From: a virus
Strand: one strand, 5' to 3'
Virus record (IMG/VR): IMGVR_UViG_3300009130_000058
Location: 1-42,756 of that record
Length of the DNA: 42,756 bases
Shown here: positions 5,780-15,499 of the stretch, in pieces
Numbering within the stretch: the first letter of the stretch is position 1
How the letters are laid out: each line of letters starts with the position of its first letter
Made by a program: the position numbers and the translations under genes
Notes under the pieces: generated by a model
What the model was told of the DNA's origin: nothing
What the model saw: only the letters and a program-made list of their open reading frames with translations
Database searches by the model: none

Positions 5780-8611
5780 ATGAGTAGACGAACAATCCAA
5801 TCACCAGGTGTAGAAATAAGGGAAATCGATTTAACACAACGACCTGCTGCCGCAGTAGGAACAAGTGTATTTATTGCAGGATTCTCCGATCAGGGACCAA
5901 CAGACGAGATTTTTAATGTAGGTACATTCGCAGAATTTCAAGAAATTTACGGCCAGCCAACTAATGCCGCGGAGAGATATTTTTATCATTCAGCACGCCA
6001 AGTATTCAACAGTGATGCTAATGTTTTTTGTTCTCGTTTACCATACGGTGCCAGTACTGGTGCGAGAAGGTACTCTGCTCTAGCTTACCCAGTCGCCGCG
6101 CTTAATACAGCTACAGTTACAGGCTTTAATTCTACAACCGGGTCTCTCTCTGTTAATAAATCTACATTTGGTATGGTCAGTGCCATGTGGAATTCCACCG
6201 GCGCAAAACACGATGGTACAACAGTAGGAACTACTTCAGCGAGTGGCAACGGCTGGGCTTTTCCAGAAACCGCGTACAACGCAATACAAAACCGCGGTTC
6301 AGAATTAGGTGTAGAATTAATCATAAAAGATGCTAACGATAACTTAAATTATATATCTACAACCACGAACATTTATGGTGCGTTATCTGGATCCAGAGGA
6401 GATGCCAAAGGCAATGGTACAAACACTGGACCTGATTCTTTCTCTACTACCCTAACTGCAGTTGCCTCTGCCTGGTCGGGAGCTACTGAATTTGCTGCTC
6501 TTACTGCTACAGGTGCGACATTAGTGGCTGGTGAGGTGTTTTGTAAAGACGCACATAATTTTGGTAATATGCCATTTGCTGCTGATAACGGTACAACAGT
6601 ATCTTTAAGTTCGTCTAATTATTATGTTATTGGTAATCCGTCTTTAATTGAATTAACCGAAGACGAATTCAATGCAGTAAAGGATGGTAATATTACTTGG
6701 TCAAATAACTTATCCGCAGGAACTAATAATACATTTACTAGTAATACAACTGAATTAGGTAAAGCAGGTATTATTGTTTTAAATAAAGGCGCTACGTATA
6801 CTAACGACAATTTTGAAGGTTATTATGCTGCGATATCAGATAGTTCTAGTACTAACCCATCCACTCCTTATGATACAGCTGGTGCTCGTATTTATACTAC
6901 AGCATCAACAGGAGATAAAACTCCAGCTGCTTTTGCGACTGTTCCAACATCTCGATACGACTTCTCATTATCCGGGTCTGCAACTGATGAAAAGAGTAAT
7001 GTGAGTAAATCTCTTGAAAATATCTCTAAATGGGAGCTAGGACCTGAGTTTATTGACTGTATTAATTTAGGTATTTTTAAAGTCAGAAACACTCCATTCT
7101 CAAATTCTGAAATTGAACTAACTCAATTTTTAGCAGAAGGGTATACAGGTTCATTAGATTCCTCTAGAAAGGTTCAAAACGAAAACGGTGGACCACAAAA
7201 ATCAATTTTCATTGAAAATGTTGAATCTGGTTCTCCTAATATTCAGGTTTTAGTAAATCCGTATATTAGTACAAAGAGTGGATCATGGACAGCGAGTGAA
7301 GGAGCACCTAGTAAATTCGTACGAACACTTCATACTAATAGTACAAATGCTGGTTGCTTGCAAGCCGCCATGGGTGCAATTAGCGCCGCGCAGAATGCCG
7401 CCGGTGGCCAGGCTCTTGCAACAGCACCAATATCAACGAGATTAAGGACCGCTCATGGTAACTTTTCGAAAGAGCAAGGGTTATGGCCGTTAGGTGTTTA
7501 TAGTAGTACAACTAATGATGTAACTAATAAAAATATTGGCAGTATTCCAGATAAGTTGGATAGAGTGTTTGAAATTGGTAGTAACGTTGATGTGTTTGAA
7601 ATGGACGTTACTATCGAAGCTGGATTAGGAACAATTCATGCTATAGGTAATGGATCAACATTTGATGATACTATTTTTAGAGATGTTGGTGATGCAAGTG
7701 CAGGTACAGGATTCTATACACCAGATCCTAACATGAAAGACAACTCTGGAGGTACAGCAATAGCCGATAGGAATAATTATATAACTGTATTCAATAGATT
7801 TGAATCATTTGCACGTGAAACAAGAAAAGATCATATCTTTATTGCTGATGCCTTCCGCCCATTAGTTGTTCAAGGATCTGGACCTGGTCAAAAAGTATTA
7901 GATGATAAAACTAAGAACTTTAGTAAGCACGTATATTGGCCTTTGAGGCATCAATTTAGTGTTACTAATAGTAATTTTGCGACAACATACGGTAACTGGG
8001 CGAAAGTAGAAGATTCTATAGCTAATGCTCAAATATGGATTCCGTTCTCCGGTGTAGCTGCGAAGATTTACGCACAAAACGATGCGGCGTTTGCTCCTTG
8101 GTTTGCACCAGCTGGGTTTAATAGAGGTGTTGTTACTGGTGTATCTGACATCGCAATAAGCCCGACCCAACGTCAACGAGATCAATTATATAAAATTGCA
8201 ATTAACCCTGTTACACAGTTCCCGGGTGAAGGAATAGTTATATTTGGTCAAAAGACATTACAAAGAACACCAACGGCCTTTGATAGAGTTAATGTTCGTC
8301 GATTGTTCCTCGATTTAGAGAAAAGAACACGAGAGACATTGAAATTCTTTATCTTTGAACCTAATACGTTCTTAACAAGGAACAAGGTTGTTAATACATT
8401 AACACCTATGTTTGAAAACTGCAAACAAACAGAAGGTATATATGATTACCTTATTGTTTGTGATGACAGGAATAACCCTGCTAGTGTTATTGATCAAAAT
8501 GAGCTAAGAGTAGATATCTATTTGAAGCCAGTTCGAGCAGCAGAGTTTATATTGGTTAACTTCTACGCTGTTAACACAGATGTTAATTTTCAGGAGATAG
8601 TTGGACAATAA
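5780..8611 (+). CDS. 18: Tail sheath protein (gp18-like)
   Basis: This is the contractile sheath subunit that surrounds the tail tube. The N-terminus has the family signature SPGVEIREIDL (residues 8-18) and an early VGTSVFIAGFSDQGP segment. The C-terminus has NTFLTRNKVVNTLTPMFENC and the final strand block ELRVDIYLKPVRAAEFILVNF. At 943 aa it is far longer than T4 gp18 (659 aa). The extra length is in the middle: a Gly/Ser/Thr/Ala-rich region at about residues 110-420 that looks like one or more surface-exposed insertion domains. Late box and AAAGG site are upstream, and gp19 follows after 33 bases. Confidence 0.95.
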   Translation: MSRRTIQSPGVEIREIDLTQRPAAAVGTSVFIAGFSDQGPTDEIFNVGTFAEFQEIYGQPTNAAERYFYHSARQVFNSDANVFCSRLPYGASTGARRYSALAYPVAALNTATVTGFNSTTGSLSVNKSTFGMVSAMWNSTGAKHDGTTVGTTSASGNGWAFPETAYNAIQNRGSELGVELIIKDANDNLNYISTTTNIYGALSGSRGDAKGNGTNTGPDSFSTTLTAVASAWSGATEFAALTATGATLVAGEVFCKDAHNFGNMPFAADNGTTVSLSSSNYYVIGNPSLIELTEDEFNAVKDGNITWSNNLSAGTNNTFTSNTTELGKAGIIVLNKGATYTNDNFEGYYAAISDSSSTNPSTPYDTAGARIYTTASTGDKTPAAFATVPTSRYDFSLSGSATDEKSNVSKSLENISKWELGPEFIDCINLGIFKVRNTPFSNSEIELTQFLAEGYTGSLDSSRKVQNENGGPQKSIFIENVESGSPNIQVLVNPYISTKSGSWTASEGAPSKFVRTLHTNSTNAGCLQAAMGAISAAQNAAGGQALATAPISTRLRTAHGNFSKEQGLWPLGVYSSTTNDVTNKNIGSIPDKLDRVFEIGSNVDVFEMDVTIEAGLGTIHAIGNGSTFDDTIFRDVGDASAGTGFYTPDPNMKDNSGGTAIADRNNYITVFNRFESFARETRKDHIFIADAFRPLVVQGSGPGQKVLDDKTKNFSKHVYWPLRHQFSVTNSNFATTYGNWAKVEDSIANAQIWIPFSGVAAKIYAQNDAAFAPWFAPAGFNRGVVTGVSDIAISPTQRQRDQLYKIAINPVTQFPGEGIVIFGQKTLQRTPTAFDRVNVRRLFLDLEKRTRETLKFFIFEPNTFLTRNKVVNTLTPMFENCKQTEGIYDYLIVCDDRNNPASVIDQNELRVDIYLKPVRAAEFILVNFYAVNTDVNFQEIVGQ

Positions 8612-8626
8612 AAGTTAAAGTAAACA

Positions 8627-8636
8627 TTAAATAATT
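8627..8636 (+). promoter_or_regulatory. Late-promoter box for gp19
   Basis: TTAAATAATT ends eight bases before the tail-tube ATG at 8645. No Shine-Dalgarno sequence lies between them. Confidence 0.65.
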
Positions 8637-8644
8637 ATAACATC

Positions 8645-9235
8645 ATGGCTGATATTAAACAAACAATTCAAGATTTTTATAAGGTAGCGCAAACAAGAGA
8701 TTTCGCACGTGACTTTCAATTTCGTGTATTAGATATTTCTAATAAGGGGGTGCCTGTTTTTACTGAAAATGATCTAGTATATGCTACGACAGCAGTATTA
8801 CCAGGTAAAACTATTGCCACGAAACCTGTCCCTTATAATGGTTTTGAGTTTAAAGTACCAGGCACTGTTTCGTATACTAATAGTGATTCTTATACAATTG
8901 ACTTTTATTGTGATGCGACAACTAATGCTCGTATTGCAATGGAAAACTGGATAACTGAAACTTACAACGATGAAACTACTACTGGTGATGGTGTACTTCA
9001 TAATAATAGTACTATTACATTAGTTCAATTAAATACTCAATTTGAACCAATGCGTACATATAAGCTTCACGGTGTTTTCCCGGTTGATTGTGGAGAAATT
9101 GGTTATTCAATGGCAGGTGACGGTGAAATTGCAACAGTTACCATAGCTATGGCTTATCAATTCTTCAGAAGAGATCCTGCAATACGTGGTACTGTAAATA
9201 CTATAGGTAAATTAGCCGGTGCTTTAGTAGGTTAA
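8645..9235 (+). CDS. 19: Tail tube protein (gp19-like)
   Basis: The major tail tube subunit, stacked in rings inside the sheath and forming the DNA channel. The 196-aa sequence has the gp19 pattern: an N-terminal helix (IKQTIQDFYKVAQTRDFARD), FQFRVLDI, a middle TAVLPGKTI and FEFKVPGTVSYTN, a helix around ARIAMENWI, and the C-terminal YKLHGVFPVDCGEIGYS followed by ATVTIAMAYQFF. It is slightly longer than T4 gp19 (163 aa). It follows gp18 directly, as in T4. The start has a late box and no clear Shine-Dalgarno. Confidence 0.95.
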   Translation: MADIKQTIQDFYKVAQTRDFARDFQFRVLDISNKGVPVFTENDLVYATTAVLPGKTIATKPVPYNGFEFKVPGTVSYTNSDSYTIDFYCDATTNARIAMENWITETYNDETTTGDGVLHNNSTITLVQLNTQFEPMRTYKLHGVFPVDCGEIGYSMAGDGEIATVTIAMAYQFFRRDPAIRGTVNTIGKLAGALVG

Positions 9236-9240
9236 TTGCC

Positions 9241-9249
9241 TTAAATATT
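9241..9249 (+). promoter_or_regulatory. Late-promoter box for the 485-aa tube-like protein
   Basis: TTAAATATT ends five bases before the ATG at 9255. Confidence 0.6.
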
Positions 9250-9254
9250 TACAT

Positions 9255-10712
9255 ATGGCGACGAGCCTTCAATTACAAAGTTCTGGTGTAACAGATCTAA
9301 GACAAAAATTTTATCAACTGTTACAGGAGTTTGCAACTTTCCCTGCTGCACAAAATTTCTTTCTTGTGCAAATCCACGACTTACCAGGTACCGTTATAGA
9401 GTCAAATGTAAATAGTTTAGGTATACGACCCGGTACTGGTTACTCAACTGGATTGGATTCAGCTACTAAACAAGTATTCCGACCGTTTTTTGGTGGCGGT
9501 AATAATTGGATGTTTTTATCAACAGGTGTTAATCTTACTACAGAAACTACATCTGTAAACAATAAAGGTACATTAATTAACGGATTATTACCAGTTGGCC
9601 CTTTTATGGAATCAAGAGAATTTCCTGATAATGATTTAGATATACAATTTTCTGAAACTAATGTAAGTATTATAGATAGTTTATTTAGATCGTGGGTTCA
9701 ATTATATAGTGTATATGGTAACTTAGGAGATCGCAGGTTAACAACAGATATATCTATATATTTTATATCAAAACAAAACGACAATCCATTTGATAGTGAA
9801 CCACTAATTACTAAAATTTATACATATAAAGATTGTATACCATATGTAATAAAAGATGCTAATGTCTCTGAATATGACGGTGATACAAAATTAGGTTCTA
9901 TAGCAGTAGGCTGGAGGTTCTCTAAATATGATGTCCGTATACCAGTAGCGGGTAGTAAGCCTGATCCTTTCTCAGCATATGAAAACTTACCAAAAGAATA
10001 CGAATTACCATATCTTGGTCAAAAACAGGCAGTAATTAAACCAGAAGAACCAGCCCCACAATTACCATTAATACCAACCGAACCGAAAAAAATCTTTTCA
10101 CCAATTGGTGATGAAGATTTAACACTAGAAGAAATCCAGAAAAAACAAAAACTTACTAAAGAAGACATGAAACAAGCTAGTGCGACTGCTAGGAAAACAC
10201 CCTTCATCGGCCGCCCGGAATTTGACCCTCTAGCTAAACAACCTGAACCGATGTTCCCGGGCTTACCGGAACCAGATCCAACTGCAGATCAAAATACAAC
10301 AGGTACCTTCCCAGGTGCACCACCTATAGGTGGACCAATAAAACCTCTCGTTGATCCAAAACAAGAGGAAAGAATTCAAAAATCTCTTGAAAGTATACAA
10401 AATAAAAAAGATAATAAAGCTATTATCGACTTATTGAAAAAGCAACCAGATTTTCAATCGTATAAAAGTCAAAAAGATATTGCAGTCGCGGAACGTACCG
10501 CCGCTGAAACGAATAGATTGTTTAATGAATCAATACAGAGAAATAAGAAAAGAATAGAAGATAAAGGAAAAGATATGCGTGAAGCGAGCGCTACTTCTAA
10601 AAAATCTACAATACCTCCTGTTACAGAAGTACCCTTCAAGCCTGTAGTAGATAAATGGACAAAACAATATCAAGAACGACAAAAGAAAAAAGACGGTGAA
10701 GGTGGTGATTAG
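9255..10712 (+). CDS. Tube-fold baseplate/tail protein with Pro-rich tail (gp54-like?)
   Basis: A two-part protein of 485 aa. Residues 1-235 look like the gp19/gp54 tube fold: an N-terminal helix (LRQKFYQLLQEFATFPAAQN), FFLVQIHDLPG, FPDNDLDIQFSETN, and YTYKDCIPYVIKDANVSEYD followed by a final strand KLGSIAVGWRFSKYDV. Residues 236-485 are low-complexity and charged, rich in Pro/Lys/Glu, with repeated short helices (EERIQKSLESIQNKKDN, QERQKKKDGEG), and probably disordered or coiled. Its position right after gp19 suggests a tube initiator (T4 gp54 is 320 aa) or another tube-associated factor. The long charged tail is not a T4 feature and may bind gp29 or the hub. Confidence 0.75.
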   Translation: MATSLQLQSSGVTDLRQKFYQLLQEFATFPAAQNFFLVQIHDLPGTVIESNVNSLGIRPGTGYSTGLDSATKQVFRPFFGGGNNWMFLSTGVNLTTETTSVNNKGTLINGLLPVGPFMESREFPDNDLDIQFSETNVSIIDSLFRSWVQLYSVYGNLGDRRLTTDISIYFISKQNDNPFDSEPLITKIYTYKDCIPYVIKDANVSEYDGDTKLGSIAVGWRFSKYDVRIPVAGSKPDPFSAYENLPKEYELPYLGQKQAVIKPEEPAPQLPLIPTEPKKIFSPIGDEDLTLEEIQKKQKLTKEDMKQASATARKTPFIGRPEFDPLAKQPEPMFPGLPEPDPTADQNTTGTFPGAPPIGGPIKPLVDPKQEERIQKSLESIQNKKDNKAIIDLLKKQPDFQSYKSQKDIAVAERTAAETNRLFNESIQRNKKRIEDKGKDMREASATSKKSTIPPVTEVPFKPVVDKWTKQYQERQKKKDGEGGD

Positions 10713-10718
10713 AATTAA

Positions 10719-11390
10719 ATGATAAGTTATAATGACGTATTAGAAATTTCAAGACTTTATAAACATAAACAATATGATAAAGTATTTTCGTTTATTACAC
10801 AAAAAATTCCAAGTAAAAGTATTATAGATTTTTTAAATAAATGTAAAAGAGAAAAATTTATAGAAACTAATGACTGTGTAAAATTAGATATAGATAAAAA
10901 GGAATTAATAATTTATAAAGATGACTTTCTCAAAAACCTACCTAACGATAATGAAGACATCTATCATATTGATAATTATAAAATTACTATAGGTTACCCG
11001 AGAATAGATTCAACATTACCTGCTTCCTGTATTAAAAGAATTCAATACCAAAATGTATTTTTAGACGTTAATCCGAATAACTACGACCATATACCCCTGT
11101 CATTAGTTAAAAAAAGTATGCCATACATACAAACGTATATTGATAAATTAAATGACGGGTATGTATATTACGTAAATAAAAACTACAATAGTAGATTTCT
11201 ATATCATAGAGATATAATTATAAATATAATATATTTATGTTTCGTTCAAGACTATGAAAGTTTAATACAACAACAGCTACTTCTTATGAAGCAATATAAT
11301 TTTACATATCAAGACTTTAATAATATTACAATAAATTCAATAAATGCATATGTAAAGGTAATTAATTTAAAACTTAATAAAGATGACTGA
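10719..11390 (+). CDS. Putative baseplate hub assembly protein (gp51-like?)
   Basis: A 223-aa, Lys/Asn/Tyr-rich protein overlapping the next gene by eight bases. In T4 the order is 26-51-27-28-29-48; here this ORF and the next precede a gp29-like tape measure, which suggests the hub subunits or assembly factors gp51/gp26. Visible features are a helical N-terminus (DVLEISRLYKHKQYDKVFSF), a middle with short strands (YKITIGYPRID) and a C-terminal helix run (YESLIQQQLLLMKQYN). The name rests on position; sequence support is weak. Confidence 0.5.
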   Translation: MISYNDVLEISRLYKHKQYDKVFSFITQKIPSKSIIDFLNKCKREKFIETNDCVKLDIDKKELIIYKDDFLKNLPNDNEDIYHIDNYKITIGYPRIDSTLPASCIKRIQYQNVFLDVNPNNYDHIPLSLVKKSMPYIQTYIDKLNDGYVYYVNKNYNSRFLYHRDIIINIIYLCFVQDYESLIQQQLLLMKQYNFTYQDFNNITINSINAYVKVINLKLNKDD

Positions 11391-12063
11391 TCTATTAGAT
11401 AAATTTAAAAATCTATGTACAACGAATGTTATATTACCAGATAGTAACGAAATAACATTAAATAAATTAAATGTAAATTTTCAAACTAAATTACATTCTC
11501 ATTTTACTAATCTTCCGAATGATTCGGAAAATATAGACAATGTTTTTGTACTTGAATATATTAAATTTATTAATAAGCACATAATCGAGTTACATTCAGA
11601 AAGAACGTTTACTCATAGAGATAAATTATTTCTTTTAGATTTTTGGAAAAACGATATAGAGTCTTCTGATAATTCTTCTAATATATTAGAAGATTTAAAA
11701 TGTATAGATAAATTAAATGATGTAGAATTAAAACTTAATTTAGGCACTATGCATCCTAAAATTAAATTTAAACAACCTACCTTACAACAAGAGAATACAA
11801 TATTAACGTTCTTACTGGAAAATAGTAACAGCAAAAACACTGATATGGATATAATCTTTTTTGATGTTTTTAGATTCCTACATTCAATAGATATTGACGA
11901 TCATCAATATCTTATTGATAATATAACTACACAGGAACTATATGAATTATTTTTATTATTTGATATAGAACATCTTCGAACTATTTCAAAAACACTATCT
12001 GAAACGCTTGAAAAGGTAACTAACATACGATTACTTGAAGCCGATTACTCTTCTTTTTATTGA
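11383..12063 (+). CDS. Putative baseplate hub subunit (gp26-like)
   Basis: A 226-aa protein. The N-terminal pattern (TNVILPDSNEITLNKLNVNFQTKL) resembles the start of T4-like gp26 hub proteins, where a short beta hairpin is followed by a helix. The middle IKFKQPTLQQENTILTFLL and the C-terminal acidic helix block (DDHQYLIDNITTQELYELFLLF) also parallel the layout of gp26. No Cys cluster is present, whereas T4 gp26 has a CxxC. Gene order (just before the tape measure) supports a hub role. The start overlaps the previous gene (AAAGATGACTGA), indicating coupled translation. Confidence 0.55.
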   Translation: MTDLLDKFKNLCTTNVILPDSNEITLNKLNVNFQTKLHSHFTNLPNDSENIDNVFVLEYIKFINKHIIELHSERTFTHRDKLFLLDFWKNDIESSDNSSNILEDLKCIDKLNDVELKLNLGTMHPKIKFKQPTLQQENTILTFLLENSNSKNTDMDIIFFDVFRFLHSIDIDDHQYLIDNITTQELYELFLLFDIEHLRTISKTLSETLEKVTNIRLLEADYSSFY

Positions 12064-12070
12064 TTTTAAA

Positions 12071-12078
12071 TTAAATAT
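12071..12078 (+). promoter_or_regulatory. Late-promoter box for the tape-measure gene
   Basis: TTAAATAT ends eight bases before the ATG at 12087. Confidence 0.55.
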
Positions 12079-12086
12079 CTATAGAG

Positions 12087-14174
12087 ATGGCTGATGAATC
12101 TATAGGTGCGAGTCTAATAAATAAACTAACAGATGCTCTGAAAGACGTATCCGTTAGGCTTAGTGACGTTGATACTAATACTTCAGAGACGAAAAAATCA
12201 ATAGATAAACTAAACAAAGACTTTATTACATTATTTGGAGGAAAAAGCGCTCTTTCAAAACTCCTCATAAAAGATGCATCTATTAGTAAATCTACAAAAG
12301 GTCACCTTAAGAGTATAGATACAAAATTAGGCGGCATCGCAGACCTAGTTGACATCAATAAAAAGCAACTCAAGGAATTAAGGAAACTTAGCGGCGGGCC
12401 TGGACTGTCAGGAGCTACTAAAGGTAAAGGTAGTAGCGCTCCAGTTAGTGGCTCAGCTGGGGACCTCACTAAAGGTGAATTAGAAGCCTTATTAAAAAAA
12501 TCTAGTAAAGGTATTGGTTTAAACTTAAGAACCATAGTAGGAGGTGGATTCCTAGCGGCATCCGGTATTCCTCAACTGTTATATAAAGCTGTAGCGGGGT
12601 TGTCGACTGCAGTACCTATATTACTTGCAATGCACTTAGGTCGTGATTATGCTGAAGGCGGGATTGGTCAGTTTGGTCTCCCAATGGCTGGTGGTTATGG
12701 AGGCCGTGAAGGTACCGGAATACTAGGAGGGTTAGGAAACGTTGCAGTTGACTATGGTCTACCTGCTGCGGCCGTTGGCGCCGGGTTCACAAAGAGAGGT
12801 CGTGCTATGTATCGTGGGATAGGTAGTGGTACAATGAATCTTTTCCGAACTCAAAAGGGTCTACACAAATATGCTAGAGGTATAAAAACAGGTAGTGCAC
12901 ATACATATGCCAGGTTAAGTGGTTATACTGGAACTAAATCAACACGCGCTGGTACACTTCATTTTAAAAACGGTAAAATTGTAGGTATTGAAGATATGGA
13001 AACTGGCAAAGTAGTCAGGAAGCCAACAAGTGGAAGACCATCCAAAGCATTTAATAAAACCCTGGGAAAAAACGTACATAAAGCCGGTAGTAAAATAGGA
13101 TTACGAGCAGCATCAAAACCGATACCGTTGGTTGGATTACTTGTCGAATTAGGATTTACAGTAACAGATGTACATGAACTAATGAGCGACCCAGCCGCGT
13201 ATCAAGCATTTAAAGAAGAATTTGATGCAGCTGGGGCCGCTGGTAAAATCGGACTTGTGTTCATGAATCCTGCTGCGGCAGTCGAAAGAGGTTCAGAAGC
13301 GATCATACAAGGTATCAAGGGATCGGATGCTAATTTACAAGAGCACGAGTCTAGATTCATGGATCCAACTAGCGACCTACGTCAAAACCGACAAATGAAA
13401 GTAGGTGAGACAGGATATTCATATGAGAGTTACCATCAAGCTCGGATGAAGCAAATAAAAACTATACAAAGCCATGATGATGGTCTTAACTACCCGTGGG
13501 GGTTCCCTGGATTTGCACCTACCTCGCAACAAGTATTTGGTCAAAAGCGTTACATGTCTAATGAAGAGCTTTTAACACAAAACTTAACAAATTTAAAAAC
13601 TATCTCTAACTCTCTTAAGAGTGTTTCTACTATTAAAGCATATAAACATGACGGAAAGGAAATGACATGGATGGAACGGGAACAGGCCCGAAAGAGGGAT
13701 AAGGAAACAACAACCAGACAAGATAGAATTAAAAATTTAACTTATACTACAAGCTCTAACGTCAATAAAATAAAAGGAAATAGATTAGCAGAGATGTGGG
13801 AAAAGGGCATTATTAACGCATCTGACCTACACTTTATGACATACAAGAACGTAGAACTCTTAGCTAGCGCTTACGGTAAGTCTTATAGTGAATTTATGAG
13901 TGAAAATGTAGGTGCCGCGGGTTTTGCACGTCACCACCAACAAAGAGAAACAATGCTCTCGACCGATCATGGTAGAGCTCAATTCCAAAAAAGACAGGAC
14001 GATACTCGAAGAATATTTCATGAATTTTTAAGTGCGAATAGAAAAGATCTTATACAATGGTTAGATCGTCACGAACAAATACAAAACAGAGTATCACAAA
14101 CCCCGGTTATGGCAGTTCGCAATCTGGGTGATGACACCCATGTAGACCAAGACCATTCGAACTTTGGGCCATAG
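12087..14174 (+). CDS. 29: Tail tape-measure / hub protein (gp29-like)
   Basis: A 695-aa protein at the T4 gp29 position, between hub factors and gp48. Residues 1-110 are helical and coiled-coil-like (LINKLTDALKDVSVRLSDVD). A Gly/Ser linker follows, then a long hydrophobic Gly/Ala-rich stretch at about 148-190 (VGGGFLAASGIPQLL, VAGLSTAVPILLAMHLG) typical of tape-measure proteins that insert in the host membrane during ejection. The C-terminal half is helical and basic (EREQARKRDKETTTRQDRI). T4 gp29 is 590 aa, so if this is the ruler the tail may be somewhat longer than T4's. The assignment rests on position plus composition. Confidence 0.75.
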   Translation: MADESIGASLINKLTDALKDVSVRLSDVDTNTSETKKSIDKLNKDFITLFGGKSALSKLLIKDASISKSTKGHLKSIDTKLGGIADLVDINKKQLKELRKLSGGPGLSGATKGKGSSAPVSGSAGDLTKGELEALLKKSSKGIGLNLRTIVGGGFLAASGIPQLLYKAVAGLSTAVPILLAMHLGRDYAEGGIGQFGLPMAGGYGGREGTGILGGLGNVAVDYGLPAAAVGAGFTKRGRAMYRGIGSGTMNLFRTQKGLHKYARGIKTGSAHTYARLSGYTGTKSTRAGTLHFKNGKIVGIEDMETGKVVRKPTSGRPSKAFNKTLGKNVHKAGSKIGLRAASKPIPLVGLLVELGFTVTDVHELMSDPAAYQAFKEEFDAAGAAGKIGLVFMNPAAAVERGSEAIIQGIKGSDANLQEHESRFMDPTSDLRQNRQMKVGETGYSYESYHQARMKQIKTIQSHDDGLNYPWGFPGFAPTSQQVFGQKRYMSNEELLTQNLTNLKTISNSLKSVSTIKAYKHDGKEMTWMEREQARKRDKETTTRQDRIKNLTYTTSSNVNKIKGNRLAEMWEKGIINASDLHFMTYKNVELLASAYGKSYSEFMSENVGAAGFARHHQQRETMLSTDHGRAQFQKRQDDTRRIFHEFLSANRKDLIQWLDRHEQIQNRVSQTPVMAVRNLGDDTHVDQDHSNFGP

Positions 14175-14185
14175 GAATTAGAAAA

Positions 14186-15499
14186 ATGATAAAAACAACA
14201 TCAAAATATTTTAAATTTCAAGAAGTTGAACCAAGAACTACTCCAGCAGTAAATGCTACTGGTAGTACGCTTCTTAAATCAATACAAACTGTAGCTAAGA
14301 GTCAAAGGTATTCTAAAAATATGGCTAAAGTGGCGGTACCTACTAACGGTGGTGTGTTTAATATTGTAAAGAGTTTTCGGTGGACGAAATCGTCATTAAA
14401 TTCTGTTACTGTAAATAACACACCAACTATTACCCTAAGGGAAATGGAAGTAATAAATCCAGCGTTTTTTAATAATATAGCTCTTTTTATAGATCAATTA
14501 GTAAATAGAGAAAAAACAGGACTACTTAATATAGGGGACAGATTATTTTCAGGAGAAGGGCAAAATGCAGTTCAGCAAGGGATGTCAGATTTAAGAGATG
14601 CCAACGCTCCATCAGCGTGGGCGAATCTATTAAGTTTAAACTTAAGTCAGCTAGGAGGTGATTTGGGTCATCACTTATTTAGCTCTGCGGTAGCTGGAGC
14701 AAACGCATTATCAAATGACTTTGAATCACTACGACAATATGTACTAGGAAGTGATCCTATATCTGGACCAGCATATTTAAGACAATATGAAAGAATATAT
14801 GGTATACATTATACTGGTTTTAAATATAAGATACCTTATTTAGAAGATTCGTATAAGGAAATAAGCAATTCATGGGGTAGTGAAAATACAGGTGGTATGG
14901 TCATGAAAGGTGTTAATGCAATGACAGGGCTTACAAATTTACTTTCTCCGTCTGTAGGTGTTGATTTCGCTAAAACATTCGATTACCCTCAATCCGGACC
15001 AAGTTATAATATAAACTTTTACTTAGATAACACAGTATATGATGGTAAAGAAATGGCGCTTGATAATCTTACTTTTATATATTTGTTACTTTATCAGAAT
15101 TTACCTAACAGGATTAATAGAACAGCAATAACACCACCAGTTATATATCAAGCCTTTTTGCCAGGTGTTTTTAGTTATCGATGGAGTTATTTGAGTAAGA
15201 TTAATGTAAATTTTTGTGGAGTAAGACGACCCTTTCATGCAAACATTGGAGGGGAACAAACGGAAGCTATTATTCCAGAAGGATACGAAGTACAATTAAC
15301 CTTAACTAGCCTTACACCAGAAACAAAGAACTTGTTTTTTGATAGTCTTAATAATGCTGTAAATGCTACTGAAGAATTTAGAGAGCCAACTGCAGAGGAG
15401 ATGAGTAAAGTTCAGGGACAACTGAACGGTTCTTATAAACAATCACCGCTTGAAAAACATCAACAAACACCAGGTATATCTCAAGGACCAACAGAATGA
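14186..15499 (+). CDS. 48: Baseplate tail-tube cap (gp48-like)
   Basis: A 437-aa protein that caps the baseplate hub and nucleates the tail tube. The C-terminal third has the gp48 pattern: a strand region YNINFYLDNTVYDGKE, a helix LTFIYLLLYQNLPN, PPVIYQAFLPGVFSYRWSYL, and the final tube-fold strands EGYEVQLTLTSLTPETKN. The N-terminal half is longer than in T4 gp48 (364 aa) and partly helical. It follows the gp29-like gene after 11 bases and overlaps gp53 by four bases (ATGA). AGGA upstream of the ATG gives this start one of the few clear ribosome sites in the window. Confidence 0.8.
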   Translation: MIKTTSKYFKFQEVEPRTTPAVNATGSTLLKSIQTVAKSQRYSKNMAKVAVPTNGGVFNIVKSFRWTKSSLNSVTVNNTPTITLREMEVINPAFFNNIALFIDQLVNREKTGLLNIGDRLFSGEGQNAVQQGMSDLRDANAPSAWANLLSLNLSQLGGDLGHHLFSSAVAGANALSNDFESLRQYVLGSDPISGPAYLRQYERIYGIHYTGFKYKIPYLEDSYKEISNSWGSENTGGMVMKGVNAMTGLTNLLSPSVGVDFAKTFDYPQSGPSYNINFYLDNTVYDGKEMALDNLTFIYLLLYQNLPNRINRTAITPPVIYQAFLPGVFSYRWSYLSKINVNFCGVRRPFHANIGGEQTEAIIPEGYEVQLTLTSLTPETKNLFFDSLNNAVNATEEFREPTAEEMSKVQGQLNGSYKQSPLEKHQQTPGISQGPTE

